From Microbotryomycetes sp. JL201 (Eukaryota > Basidiomycota > Microbotryomycetes): DNA of 64,000 bases. The position numbers and the translations under genes were made by a program. The notes below the pieces were generated by a model. That model was not told the origin of the DNA, made no database searches, and saw only the letters and a list, made by a program, of their open reading frames with translations. Within the stretch, counting starts at the first letter, position 1, and each line of letters starts with the position of its first letter. Below are positions 36,574-53,031 of the stretch, one piece after another. The DNA is taken from assembly GCA_033819885.1 (NCBI GenBank), contig JAQYUZ010000001.1, forward strand, positions 744,001-808,000, given 5' to 3'.

Positions 36574-37149
36574 TGTGAAAGTGGCTTAGGAAGCGAAAGA
36601 AAGATTCTGCGCTCAGGACTCTGTTCGCTACTGCCCACATGTCGCGGCAACAAACATTTTTGGGGAGTTTCAAAATGATCGAGCGTGCACTGAGAGAACG
36701 TGTGCTCCGATCGGCCAATCGTGACTTGCCTAAAGCTTGATGACGCATGATCACTTAGTGCGATCAAAAAAAGAAGGGCTCGACAGTAGCTCGCCGGAGC
36801 CCGTTCTGGGTCTGCAGGTGATTATTCGTTTGACGGCAACAGTCCGAAAGCTCAACTGAACGTCGAATACTCCTCAGAGATCTAACTCGTCCTTCGCTCT
36901 TCTTTTTTTCGCCATCTAGAACAACGATTCGCGACCGCTGCGAGCAAAGAACGTGCGCGGCGATGCTCCTGCGCCACGTCGGGGTGCTTCCAGCAGTGGT
37001 TTCGGCTCTTGCACTCGAGTGTGCATATCAAATCGCAGGTTGTTTCGCGCTGAAAGCCAGTGACGTCCAGCTAGCCGTTTACGTTATGTGAGGGTCACGT
37101 GACCAAAGACAATGCGGTAACAATTCCGTCTCGGCTCAATACATATGTT
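36574..37149. promoter_or_regulatory. Upstream region of the PhoD gene with CACGTG palindrome
   Basis: 576 bp with no gene. GGTCACGTGACC at 37093-37104 is a perfect 12-bp palindrome of the type bound by bHLH proteins such as Cbf1 and Pho4. Because the neighbour on the right ends here, the box most likely serves the phosphatase gene. Phosphate control is an inference. Confidence 0.5.
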
Positions 37150-38183
37150 TTACAACAAATCAGCCGGCGCTGGTACCGTCGCTGTCCGTCCCGACTTGAT
37201 TTTCTGCAAGATTGCGCTCGAGACCCGCTTGACAGCTCCTTGTCCTTGCTGCTGCTGCTTCTGCTCATTGAACCTCTGCGTTCTGTTTGCTCGCGAATTC
37301 CATTGTCCTTGCAGCTCAATTGAAGGCACTTGTAGCTCGGGCACGGGCGAATCTTGTGCAGCCAGGTACGGCACTTGTCGGTTCGGCTTCAGCTTCTGCA
37401 CGGCAGATAGCGTTGGCCGCCACGTTGACTTGAAAGATTCGACTGCTGTGGCATCGAGTGGCCCTTGTTTGCCAAATACTATGTCAGCAAACAGACAAGA
37501 CGCGATGGAAAACGTGACAACGGACCTGGGTCCGCTTTGACCTGTTCTTCTTTTGGCCAAGGAATTTTGACCCATCCTTTTGACGTCTCTGTCGCCAACG
37601 CCGTTACTAGTCCATACCTGTTCCAGGTAAACCTTCGTAGTTTGCTGTCCCAAGACACTTTGCCTCGCTTCATCCTCGTTACAGTGTACTTCTCGCCTGC
37701 ATCCTCGACCTGGAGGCGCACGTTTGAAATGTGATATGGCTTTGCTGTGTAGTACACTGCTGCTGCGTCTCCGCCCGAATAGTTGGGTGAAAGGGCCTGG
37801 CCTGGGTATTCGCTCGGCTGCCGCTTCTTGGCCTGTCACGTCAAACGAGAGCATGTCAAATGTCTTTCATGCAAGATCAGAACTCTTCGAGTGCGGTCAC
37901 TGACTGCAAATTGCTGCTCTTTTAGGTACACAAGGTTGTGTTCGCGCTCGACACGCTCGACAGTGCCAAGCTGTCCCTTGACGTCGCTCGGTCCTCTGAC
38001 GACAACAACTTTGTCGTTTGGTGCAATGTGCCAGAATGGGATACGGTCCTTGACTTGCACGAACTTTGGCTGTCCTCGGAAGTGCGTCGGAATCGGCATC
38101 GCAAACTTGCCGCCCTTGCGCGGAGGCGGCCGCAGATGCGTCAGCGTGCGCTGCAGTGACTTGCTCAAGTCGCGAGCAGACAT
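37150..38183 (-). CDS. MRPL40: Mitochondrial large-subunit ribosomal protein uL24m
   Basis: Three exons, 37905-38183, 37526-37832 and 37150-37478, give 304 residues. A KOW motif of the L24 family is clear: IAPNDKVVVVRGPSDVKGQL followed by VERVEREHNLVYLKEQ. The N-terminus (MSARDLSKSLQRTLTHLRPP) looks like a mitochondrial presequence. The region after it (KPYHISNVRLQVED) matches mitochondrial L24 proteins, and the C-terminal part is a basic fungal extension rich in Gln. uL24 initiates assembly of the large subunit near the exit tunnel. It starts 138 bp from TRM11 in divergent orientation. Confidence 0.85.
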
Positions 38184-38321
38184 TGTGGGCGTGAGTGGGC
38201 GCGACGATGGAGGCCAAGGGCGGACGTGCGCAGTCGGCGATGCGATAGAAAACACCTTAGACGGCCTCCTGTCTCCAAACCAGTCCGTCAGGTCCCCGGC
38301 ACGACAGTCGAGAGCTCAGTC
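38184..38321. promoter_or_regulatory. Bidirectional promoter, uL24m and TRM11
   Basis: 138 bp between divergent start codons. No TATA box or CACGTG box is seen. Shared control of two translation genes is inferred from the spacing. Confidence 0.4.
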
Positions 38322-40176
38322 ATGCCGGTCAAGTACCTGCTGGCATGCTCGGCAGGCCATGGGCTGCACGAGTTTCGCGTGCCAGAGCTTCTTGCAATCG
38401 CGTCGCTCTGCGGATTCGACATCAAGTTTCTCGACGACGACGACGCCAGGGCCATGGTCAGGCGATGGAGAAAGTTGTTTTCAGCCTTTAACCGCGAGCC
38501 TAACAACTCACTTATTCCGCAGAACCCGTACATTGTCGTCGAACTCGAGTCGGACGAGCAAGCGAAACTGCTTGGCTCGCGCGCAATCTCGGTTAAACAC
38601 ATCTGGGAATACTGGGCAGACGCAGCATCATACGAAGAAATGCACGCCATCATCAAGCACAGAGAGGCGCTGTGGGTAAGTGCGCCGTCCGAGACAAAAG
38701 CCCGTTCGCGCTCGGGCCTCAAAAGCATGACGCATGTTCTGTGTTGAATCGACTCTACTGCAGATTGACATCAAGGCAGATTCGACCATGTCGTGGCGCT
38801 TTCAAGTCAACGCGTACGGCCGGACCATTCCAATGGACCAGCAACGAGACGTTGTCGAATCGTTCTCTTACATGGACTTTGAAGGTCCGATAGACCTCAA
38901 AAAGCCTGATGTCACGATTGGTGTATTCGAAGAGTACGACGCAAATGAATATTCCAAGGTTAAGGGGCGAAACCTGGCTGAGGCTAAAAGGATATGGATG
39001 GGACGCAAGGTGCGTACAGACCTCGCATCAGGGATTCAACATGACCCAGCTCATTGCTGTGGCTTCTTGGCCAGGTGTGCGACACGCGACGGCATCTCGT
39101 CGACCAGTTCGACTTGAAGAAGCGTAAATATATCGGCAACACGAGCATGGAAGCTGAAGTCAGCTTGTTGATGGCCAACCAAGCTCAAGCATCAGCTGGA
39201 AAGCTGTGCTACGATCCATTTGCGGGCACTGGGTCGATGCTGCTCACGGCGGCCGCGTTTGGTGCCACCGTGTTCGGCAGCGACATCGACGGCAGGCAAA
39301 TGCGCGGCAAGAGTGAGCGCGCCTTACCGCATTTAAGCGTTTGTTGCTCATCATGTTATCGAACAGAAACATCCATCAAAGATAGCGCGAAACAATATGG
39401 CGTCGAAGACCGGATATTGGATTGCGCCACCTTTGATATGACGGTGGGTCGGCTCGTTACTGTGCTTCTACATGTCATTGACCTCTATAGCAGCAACATC
39501 CTTTCCGGACTGGCGAATTATTCGACGCCATCGTGACGGATCGTGAGTTCGACGATGCAATCGTTTCGAAATGGTGACTGACATCCGCGAGTGCAGCGCC
39601 GTACGGTGTGCGAGCAGGCGCAAAGCGACTAGGTAGGAAGGAAGGTGCTCGACAAGTGACACCGATCGTAGTGCCAGGTCGAGAGGAAGAAGGCTTGAGT
39701 CACCAGTGAGTCCTTTGGTATTTTGTTGCCCAGACGAGCACTGATTTGCGTCTAGATTCTTGGACTATGTACCTCCGTCTGTCCCTTGGGAAATGTCGTC
39801 TGTCATTACGTCACTCGTATCGTACGCATTGTACCTCCTCAAGCCGGGTGGCCGACTCGTCTTTTTCTTGCCGACAAACAACGAAGAATACAGAGACGTC
39901 GACGTGCCTCGGGTACCCGGAATGAAACTCGTTGCCAATTCTAGTCAAGACTTTGGCAAGTGGGCCAGAAGGCTCATTACGATGGAGAAGCTCCAGGACG
40001 GTTGGCAAGACGTCATTGAAGGTTTGGACCGAGGGATAGAAAGACAAGGAATGGAGAGTGTCCGAGACAGACTGAGCAAGATGAATATTGACGTACAAGA
40101 TGCTGACGAGCGGAGAAAAGTTGGGCATTACGATTTTAGGACGTTCTACTTTGAGGGGAAAAAGCAGGCAGAATAG
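38322..40176 (+). CDS. TRM11: tRNA (guanine-10-N2) methyltransferase catalytic subunit
   Basis: Seven exons: 38322-38675, 38764-39009, 39075-39312, 39367-39443, 39494-39542, 39597-39705 and 39756-40176 (497 residues). The N-terminal THUMP-like domain begins MPVKYLLACSAGHGLHEFR. The Rossmann methyltransferase domain has YIGNTSMEAEVSLLMANQA, motif I in CYDPFAGTGSML, SDIDGRQ, and the catalytic motif IV DPPYGVRAGAKR, split between exons 5 and 6. LKPGGRLVFFLP is the later beta strand. TRM11 with TRM112 makes m2G10 in tRNA in the cytosol. The end of the previous gene is 138 bp upstream, so 38322 is a natural start. Confidence 0.94.
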
Positions 40177-40208
40177 AGTTAATTGTGCGAGCGCAATCCG
40201 TTGTTGTA

Positions 40209-41234
40209 CTAATCACTGTTCAGCTCGTCGTCGCTCAAGCCCGTGAACCAGGTGGCAACAGAAACGTTGTAATCAGCCGCACGAGTATAGTGGCCAAGAC
40301 TGCCCGCCTGAAGAACATTCTGATGCCCCTCCTTCAACAGGTAGAACTGTATCAGTGTCAGTGAGCCTTGAAGAGCGAAGCTGGACGGACCTGGATGACC
40401 GCAAGAGTTTTGTTGGCCCACTCTATCCAATTGATGAGCCCCACCATATTGGCGCTGTGAGTTTCCCCTCCTTTGATAGCGTTCAGTTCTTCGGTCGCGG
40501 CTTTGTGAGCTTCGCGGCACCTCTCCACCAATGCTTGCCGCTCAGGTTCGTGTTCGTGACAGTTGATGAGGCTCTGCGAAGTGTTGCACACTTCTTCCAA
40601 GAGCAGCAGGGCTGAAAGACGGATAATTGGCATGATTTCGGCAATCATACATCAGCAAACGCACCCTCGTGTCGGAGATACTGTACGGATGTTTGTCACT
40701 GTTAGAGTGTGAACAGGGAACCTGAGTTAGCCGACTTACAGCTTGCATTTCCTCGAAAAGATCAACAAGCTTTGTGAGTGTACTCCAAAATATTTCGTTA
40801 GATGGTACTTGGTCCATTGGACGCAGTTTATTATAGCTCTCCGCGTTAGAATTGATGCGAGAAGATAGTTCCGACCATTGGTCAAACGGAATACTGGTCG
40901 TCACAAGCGGATGCTGCATGGCTTTGTGAATGGTTTCAAGACGATTGACCGCCCCAGAATGGAGAATGTCCTGGTCACGCGAGTCAGTGAGCTGCAATTG
41001 TACATAATGTGCGTGCAGTGGAAGACTGACCCCAAACTGTTCGGCAAGAACTGTCGCATTTTTGATCCAGGTCTCGCACTCGACCATCTTGGACTTGGCC
41101 AAACCTTTTGCCTTGTCGCTTTGGGCTTGCAGGCGTCTGGACAATGAGTGAACCATGGCAGCTTCATGTGACACTGAAGGCAATACTTCACCAGAGCTCG
41201 GGTCAACAGCGCTTGGATACATGGCGAGCGCCAT
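40209..41234 (-). CDS. Helical hypothetical protein A with 16-nt microexon
   Basis: Four exons are proposed: 40740-41234, 40665-40680, 40391-40611 and 40209-40346 (289 residues). All junctions keep phase; the second exon is only 16 nt and joins EMQA to YLRHEALLLLEE. The sequence is predicted almost entirely helical (HEAAMVHSLSRRLQAQ, ALVERCREAHKAATEEL) like a spectrin- or coiled-coil scaffold. No family was recognised. It ends 32 bp from TRM11 in convergent orientation. The upstream frame at 41309-42181 may be its own N-terminal part rather than a separate gene. Confidence 0.45.
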
Positions 41235-41266
41235 GTAGTTGGCTGTCCGCAGGTCTGCGTTCCCAA

Positions 41267-41298
41267 CCGGTCAAAGATGAAACCGGTCAAAGATGAAA
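41267..41298. repeat. Perfect 16-bp tandem duplication
   Basis: CCGGTCAAAGATGAAA occurs twice without a spacer, between helical hypothetical genes A and B. Because 16 is not a multiple of three, it would shift any frame it lies in; it probably sits in an intron or intergenic segment. Confidence 0.95.
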
Positions 41299-41308
41299 GC
41301 GAAGACCG

Positions 41309-42181
41309 TCAGATCTGCCGCTGCCGAAATCTTATGCAGTCCACGATCGAGCGTACCCTTGCGGATGACACTTGCAACCTTTGGGCACAATGATCAGTGA
41401 GCAAAATTGTGAGAGACTTCAAAATCAGCACATGCACCCTGACAGCAATGCGTTTCAAGTCCCGCTTCAGCTGGAGCTGGCGATTTTTGAGTTCGAGCAG
41501 CACGTGCATCTCGCCGCTTTTGCTTTCTGTCCGGGTCTTCAAGTTTCGGGACAAGAGCTCTGTCGCTCTGTACTCGGCCAAGAGCTGCGCCGACAAGACC
41601 ACCTTGTGTTTTGGTACAGCTGCATCGCCTTTTGGATCCTCAACAAGCCTCTCTGTCGATCTAAGAAAGGCCAAAAAGTCTTTGCAGGCCTCAAATCCAG
41701 TCTGTGCAACGTTTGTGAGCTGCTGTATACCTTGACGCTCGGCTTGGGCGGCTTCTGCTTCGTCTGTCGCAGTTTCAATGTCGTCGTCGAGACTCGCCAC
41801 AGACTCGCTGCGAGTTCTATGCCTTCGTCGGCCCAGTGGATGCAAGGATAGCCTCCTTTGCTGGGTAGATGCGAACATGAGTTTTTTGTACGAGACGGAA
41901 GCTTTCCAGAAATCGGGCCTGAACATAAGTCCGAACTCCGAACTCCGAAAGCTCCTGACGGCCGACAAAGACGCACAGCAATTAATCTGGCCACGAGACA
42001 ACGTTCGATCAAGGAAACGGTAGCCCTGTTCTGGCCATGTATCCGCCTTTGTGAAGAAGTTAATCTTATATGGGTCCAGTGTATTCTTCAGGCCATGATC
42101 CCACTTGATGCTTGATGATACCCAGTCATGTTGTCTCACTATGGCGCACGTTCCCGGTATCTTCGGCTGATGATGCCGCAT
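41309..42181 (-). CDS. Helical hypothetical protein B
   Basis: A single open frame of 290 codons from ATG at 42181. The first third has mixed composition; the rest is strongly helical and charged (DDDIETATDEAEAAQAERQG, ELKNRQLQLKRDLKRI). No family was recognised. Proteins A and B have similar composition and lie on the same strand only 75 bp apart, so a single two-part gene is plausible, but I could not find a splice that keeps phase across the gap. Confidence 0.4.
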   Translation of the reverse strand: MRHHQPKIPGTCAIVRQHDWVSSSIKWDHGLKNTLDPYKINFFTKADTWPEQGYRFLDRTLSRGQINCCASLSAVRSFRSSEFGLMFRPDFWKASVSYKKLMFASTQQRRLSLHPLGRRRHRTRSESVASLDDDIETATDEAEAAQAERQGIQQLTNVAQTGFEACKDFLAFLRSTERLVEDPKGDAAVPKHKVVLSAQLLAEYRATELLSRNLKTRTESKSGEMHVLLELKNRQLQLKRDLKRIAVRVHVLILKSLTILLTDHCAQRLQVSSARVRSIVDCIRFRQRQI

Positions 42182-42622
42182 GACTGTTTGCGCTGTCGGG
42201 TTGCCCTGAGTACAAAGTTCAAAACCCAGCTTGTCCGGGTTTAATTCTCAGCGGTGGCGGTATTCGAGCCAAGACAGATCTGCGGCTTGGCAGCGATCAT
42301 CCAAGCCACCAGACTTGTAGTGAGTCTCCAATTCGAATGAATGCATGATCAAGGATGAAAGGGGGCTTCTCGACAATGTCTGATGATTCGCAACACAAGC
42401 CGTCGTTGAGAGGCCATCTGACTTTCAAAGTGGTCGGAGCTTACTCGAATCATGTCCCGATCATAGACAGAAGGCACAAACTAGAATACATTGGAGAAAA
42501 TTTTAGGAACCGTTTCAGGGCGAGAGCGAGGGGCCAAGCTCCGACGGCATTGAAAGTCTACTTCAGGCACACACATAAGAGGGAGAAAATCTCAATGTGA
42601 TTGTTTCGCTTGTATGGAAAAG
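42182..42622. other. Gap between hypothetical genes B and C
   Basis: Non-coding-looking apart from a small forward frame at 42376-42600, listed separately. It should contain the promoter of gene B and the 3' end of gene C. Confidence 0.4.
42376..42600 (+). CDS. Small basic ORF, 74 aa
   Basis: An ATG-started frame of 74 codons, rich in Arg, Lys and His (FRNRFRARARGQ). It lies alone on the forward strand between reverse-strand genes. No homology, splice site or promoter supports it, so it may be a chance ORF. Confidence 0.15.
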   Translation: MSDDSQHKPSLRGHLTFKVVGAYSNHVPIIDRRHKLEYIGENFRNRFRARARGQAPTALKVYFRHTHKREKISM

Positions 42623-43646
42623 TCAGCGGTGTGAACGCTCTTCCCGCGCCTGTGCAATCTCGTGATCGCTCAAGGTTGGGCTCGTCGGGATTTTGTGCCT
42701 TGTTGACAATGTCGACTGGATGAGGGTGCGGTCAGCAAGCGTTGTAAAGCGTAATAGAGAAGTTTGACGCACTGTTGGGCACCGTAAATGGTACTCCTCG
42801 TTCACTTTGGCGATGAAAGGGCCAAGCTGTGCATAAGCGTTGTTTGAAGGCACACAGTGCCATCCAACCATTGACGACAGCGCGTCAATGCTCCGAGACC
42901 ATTTTTCGCCTTTCAGAAAGTTTCTCTGGCCCCAATCACCAAGGCATGATGCACGTCGCAGGATCTCGGCGCGGACTAACGACTGCACAAGCATGGTTAT
43001 TGATTAAGAGCTCCGCAAAAGACGAATCCGACACAACGCACTCCTGCTTCTGAGCGGTGCTGAATGCCAGTCGTAGCAAAGTGGCAGACCGTCTGTACAG
43101 TCGCCCCAGAGAGCCGCTCTGTTTTTGTGAGGAACGTGCGGATGTATGCTTCCAGCATCTCGGCATTGTCGTAGAATGGCTTGAGCTCGTCTCCCATGTC
43201 CCAGAAGTGGAAGGGGGCACGCATCTGGGCCAGCAATGGCGCCATCTCATTGAGATCTTGTCCGGTTCGGTCAGTCAGAGGCAGGGCAGAGGCGCTCATG
43301 GGTCAGAAGAGCTCACCGTGCCTCACTTCCTCTACAAGCTTGTAATCAGAAGTACTGTCAGCCGCCTCTCGGCGCCCGACCTTTTTAGACTCACTGAAGA
43401 GAATGAGTTCTCCAACAGTGGGACTTGCCCTGCTAACGCCTGCCAGCAATTGCGAGGTTCGTTTTTAGACATCGTTTTGAGGATATCGTCATACACTCGC
43501 TTCATGTGCGTCGGCAGAGGTTCGACCTGAAATTCATCAGCGCGCGGCCAATTCGCGATCACTCGTTGGCAAAACCGGAAGCGATCCAGCATCGAGCGGT
43601 ACGCCTCATCGGAGAAGGATGGCACGGAGATCTTGAAGACAGGCAT
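42623..43646 (-). CDS. Hypothetical protein C
   Basis: A proposed three-exon gene, 43381-43646, 43042-43294 and 42623-42982, gives 292 residues. Features include SFSDEAYRSMLDRFRFCQRV, FHFWDMGDELKPFYDNAEML, AYIRTFLTKTERL and the C-terminal SPTLSDHEIAQAREERSHR. The last junction (GTGCGT...TGTGCAG) is good. The first uses a weak GTCGGG donor; a more canonical GTGAGT at 43394 fails to give an open frame. A shorter gene starting at ATG 43299 is an alternative. No family was recognised. Confidence 0.4.
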
Positions 43647-44042
43647 CTTCACTGTAATTCTTGAAAGGAGAAAATCTTTGCTCGCCGCAAAGCGCGCGCC
43701 ACGACCAAGACTCCTCAAATCATTCGGGCCGACGGCTCCTTGCCGAGAGCGAATTTGACGCTTAACGAGGCTGCGAGCGCAGTCCAATGCGAAGCGGTTT
43801 GCCGTTGATGCAGCACTGAGCGAGATCGCGACGAGCGCCGCAAGTCACGTGAGTTCTCGGGCGCATCAAACAGGAATTTTCATGCAGTGCATGCAAGAAG
43901 AAAGACATTTCATCACTTTCTTCACTTGCAGTTGAACCAGATATTTTGCGTCTAGTATCGGGATGGAGAAAGTTATGGTGCTGCTCGTTTTCTGGCTCGT
44001 TGACTGTCCAATCGTAAGACGAGCGCCGGCACACGCGCCAGG
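43647..44042. promoter_or_regulatory. Promoter region between hypothetical gene C and RPC1
   Basis: 396 bp between divergent starts. TCACGTG occurs at 43845-43851, about 190 bp upstream of the RPC1 start. No other element was recognised. Confidence 0.45.
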
Positions 44043-49913
<5,871 letters not shown>

Positions 49914-50209
49914 ACGAGTCGTTTCCCTTCGTTTCCTGTTTTCCCATTTTTCAATTGTCTCATTCTTCCTCTGTTGAAGTTTGGTATGCGTTCGTTTACG
50001 ATGGCTTTCTGTGATGATCTGTTGTGATATTACCAGCTTTGCCGTTGCTTTCGAGACTTTGGCCGCAAGTGAAGATGTGAGAGATGATGCCGGAATGACT
50101 GATTCGACAGACTTTGAATTACGCACAACAAGGGCAAGACAACAGTTCAAGCTTTTTTTCTACACAAACACTACCACCCATTTGTTCTCGCGTGTGCGCG
50201 CTCTGTCTG

Positions 50210-51034
50210 TCAACCAGGCAACGTCGTTGGCACGCTGGGCAATCGTACCCTCGCTATCGTCTCCGTCGCCTGCTTTTTATAAAAAGCTTGCTTGACCCTA
50301 TCTTGTCTCATTTGGAAGATGCTCCTGTGCAAAGTGAACACTTTGGCGTTCAAAGCTTGTTGTTGCTTGGTGGAGAGTTGGCTTGCGGGACCGGTTGACG
50401 ATGTGGTCGAGTTGCTCGTTTGTTGATCTGTCGAACCAGGTCCGAATAAATGTTCATGCGTCGTCGTTGCCAAGGACGACATTGCGGACAATCCGGTTTT
50501 AAACAAGGACGTTGCAACTCTGGTTGCCGTTGTTGTGGTTTGATTTTTGGTTGATGATGAAGAATCGTCAGATTTGTCTTGATTTTCTTTGTGCTTGTCT
50601 TTGTACTCTCGAGTGACTTTGTCAATCTCTGCTCTACTCGGACTAGATTCTGTCGGTTTAGGTACATTCTCCGTCACGACGGGATTCGCAAACTGGGTCG
50701 CATCCGGTACACGTTAGAACCGTACCATGACGTGAAACGCGTTTGTGCAAACAGTTCAAAAGGTGCTCACGCCGGGATCCAATAAATGTGACTGGCATGT
50801 ATAAATAAAGTCGCTAACGTCTTGGTTTGCTGTGTGCAACATGGTTTCTTGGTAACGTGTCCGTCTGTAAGGCAAAGAATCAGACATACCGAGGCACAGG
50901 GTTGTCTCTTTGTGACAGATGAAGCATTGCTTGGGTGTGCCGACTGTACGGAGGTAGTACATGTTGTGTAATCGAGGCGGCGCCGGCGTTGCATTCGACC
51001 CGACCTCTGCCGCAGCAGTAGGCGGAGCAGACAT
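50210..51034 (-). CDS. VFA1: VPS4-associated protein 1 (VFA1)
   Basis: Three exons, 50890-51034, 50771-50829 and 50210-50692, give 228 residues. The N-terminal zinc-binding part reads YYLRTVGTPKQCFICHKETT and, after the first intron, DFIYTCQSHLLDPGFANPV, the pattern of two Cys pairs seen in VFA1. The middle is Lys/Asp/Ser-rich, and the C-terminal helix LNAKVFTLHRSIFQMRQDRV is the conserved VPS4-contact end. VFA1 regulates the AAA ATPase Vps4 in the multivesicular-body pathway. The start at 51034 gives a short Ala/Pro leader. TCACGTG lies 132 bp upstream at 51166-51172. Confidence 0.82.
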
Positions 51035-51306
51035 GGTGTTAGCACGCGCGTGCAATACTTTTGTGGCAATTGCGCCTGCAAAGTGCTGGACGCGCACGGT
51101 ACCGGGGGGCCCAACGGTGAAAGAAGCGAGCATCCTTGGTGGGGCGATCACAGCAACCGCACCGTCACGTGCTCGTCCCAAAATCTTTTACAACAAGGAT
51201 TTCATTTCCCCAAAAACCATAATAGATGCGAGTGGTGATTGTAGCTCGTTCAGGTGCGCATACGTGTATCACTTTTCTTTTCTTGTCTCTGATCTTTCTG
51301 CGGTCA

Positions 51307-52707
51307 TCAGTCTGACCTGATTGACGCTCCCGCCGTCCTCCTCCGCTCTCCAACGCCGACGACAGCTTCATACACCGCCCAACCGATGCCTGCGCTACCC
51401 GCTTTTCTGACGACCCTCAGACCGCCACCTTGCCAGAATCCAAACACTCCCGTCGTCGCGTAAACAATCTTGACGCTTCTGGACATTGAAGTGTACACGT
51501 CCGGAGAAATCTGTCTTCTCGTCTTGATCAAATCAAACGGTGTCGTCAACAAAGTCGAGATCAGGGACGCTGTTGCTCCCGCTGCTCCACCTCCGACGGC
51601 GCCTCCTCCCGCATCGCCCCTTACGCCCAATATCCGTCTGCCTCGCTCATAAAAGACGATAAACAGACCCGCGTTGGGAGCGTCACGCAAAGCGGTCGGT
51701 ACTGCACCTCGCCACAGCGACTTGACGCCGCCTTGACTGTACAGCTCTTTTAAGGCACCCAGTGTCGACAACGGTTTGCCATGGTGCAACGAAGACTGGA
51801 AGTGGCATGATTCTTACGTTAGCAAATGAGGGCAGGCGTGTGAGGCAAGAGACAAGTGACGATTCTTGCCTCGGACAAGGTCTTGAGCAACGTGAACGGC
51901 ATCAGTATGAATCCGACGCCTGTCCTCGCCGTACTTCCGACGATCAAGTCACCTGCAGGCGTCAGTTTAATCTTGTTTGGTGTCGCGCTGTTGGCCGATA
52001 ATGTTTTCGCTCTAAATGTTGGAAACCGGCCAACAAATGTTCGTAGCCGGGACAGCGTCAGAAAGTACATGGACACGCCAGGTACGTTTCTGTTGCAGTC
52101 CATGTCCATGTTGCAAACGCGTCGAGGATCGTTTTGAGGGCCAGTCAGATTGAGATTTGTCGATGGATCACGAGATGAGGTTGGGATCGATAGCAGAACA
52201 TCGACAGCAATCAGTCTCCAAGGTGATCACCTTGTGATTGTTGTTTGCGTACCTGTACAAGGTCGGGACTGTCCCTCGCCACAGTCCGGTCAAGCCGTCC
52301 TGAGCGACGACTGTTCTCGCGGTGGACCATATCCGACTCGACACCCGAGCAGATTGAGCTGTTGATCCATGTGCTGTCGCGTGCTGATCTTGCTGCACCC
52401 GTGTCTTGATGACTGGCAGACAAGGGCAAGGGAAAACGACGTCATCAAGTCGAGCTCGACTCGGGGTTGACGGCCGGATGGGCGTCTCTGGTGAGAATCC
52501 CAAAGTGTGCCGAGTGCACAAGCGAGACTCACGGTCGAGTGGTTGGAGCGCGAGGACGCTTGCCGCTCCCGACAAGGCGCCCGAAGCCAAGTGCCACGCT
52601 GCCGGGAGCTGCTGCTTTGCCGTCGTTCGACCTGTACTTGAGCCGGACTGGTCAAGACTGGCAGGTACGGGCACCCCGCCTGGCGCTGGAGGCCCTGCCA
52701 TTGCCAT
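51307..52707 (-). CDS. HEM25: Mitochondrial glycine carrier, SLC25A38/HEM25 type
   Basis: Four exons, 52533-52707, 52253-52412, 51870-52089 and 51307-51795, give 347 residues. Three carrier repeats are visible. Repeat 1 has the signature PLDLIKTRVQQ and GLTGLWRGTVPTLYR. Repeat 2 has RTGVGFILMPFTLLKT and SLWRGAVPTALRDAP. Repeat 3 has TPFDLIKTRRQ and FGFWQGGGLRVVRKA. The RDAPNAGLFIVFYE stretch is typical of the HEM25/SLC25A38 branch, which imports glycine into mitochondria for haem synthesis. The third intron uses a GC donor (GCAAGA). The second repeat reads PFTLLKTLSE where carriers usually have PX(D/E)XX(K/R). Confidence 0.88.
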
Positions 52708-53031
52708 GTCCGCCAAAGAAATCAGCAAAGCGCGAGCGCGCAGCGATCGAAGCCGACTCGGTTTCATTTGGCAAGTCAATGACGGGCCCCCACTTGAATC
52801 AAGTTCAATCACGAACCGTATGAAAGCGGCCTGTGATCCATGTGCGTTGGGACACATGCCCTTCGCCAAAAAGCGCTCAGGCCCCTCTCGTTCGTCTCGT
52901 CTCGTCGCGCTCGTTGGTTCATAATCTTGCCTCCAGCCACACACCTCGCTCGTCTCGGGCGAGTCAAGACGACTTGGTTTCTGTCGTCAACTGTTTCCGC
53001 CCCGCGTCGCGTTTGACTGAACGGCACAGAA
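52708..53031. promoter_or_regulatory. Divergent promoter region, HEM25 and ARL2
   Basis: 324 bp between the two start codons. It holds several CGTCTCGTCT-like repeats around 52.9 kb. No TATA or CACGTG box was noticed. Confidence 0.4.

Noticed and set aside
41267-41298. 16-bp duplication as the cause of a split between genes A and B
   Set aside because: Removing one copy does not bring the two frames together, because a stop lies in the shared unit.
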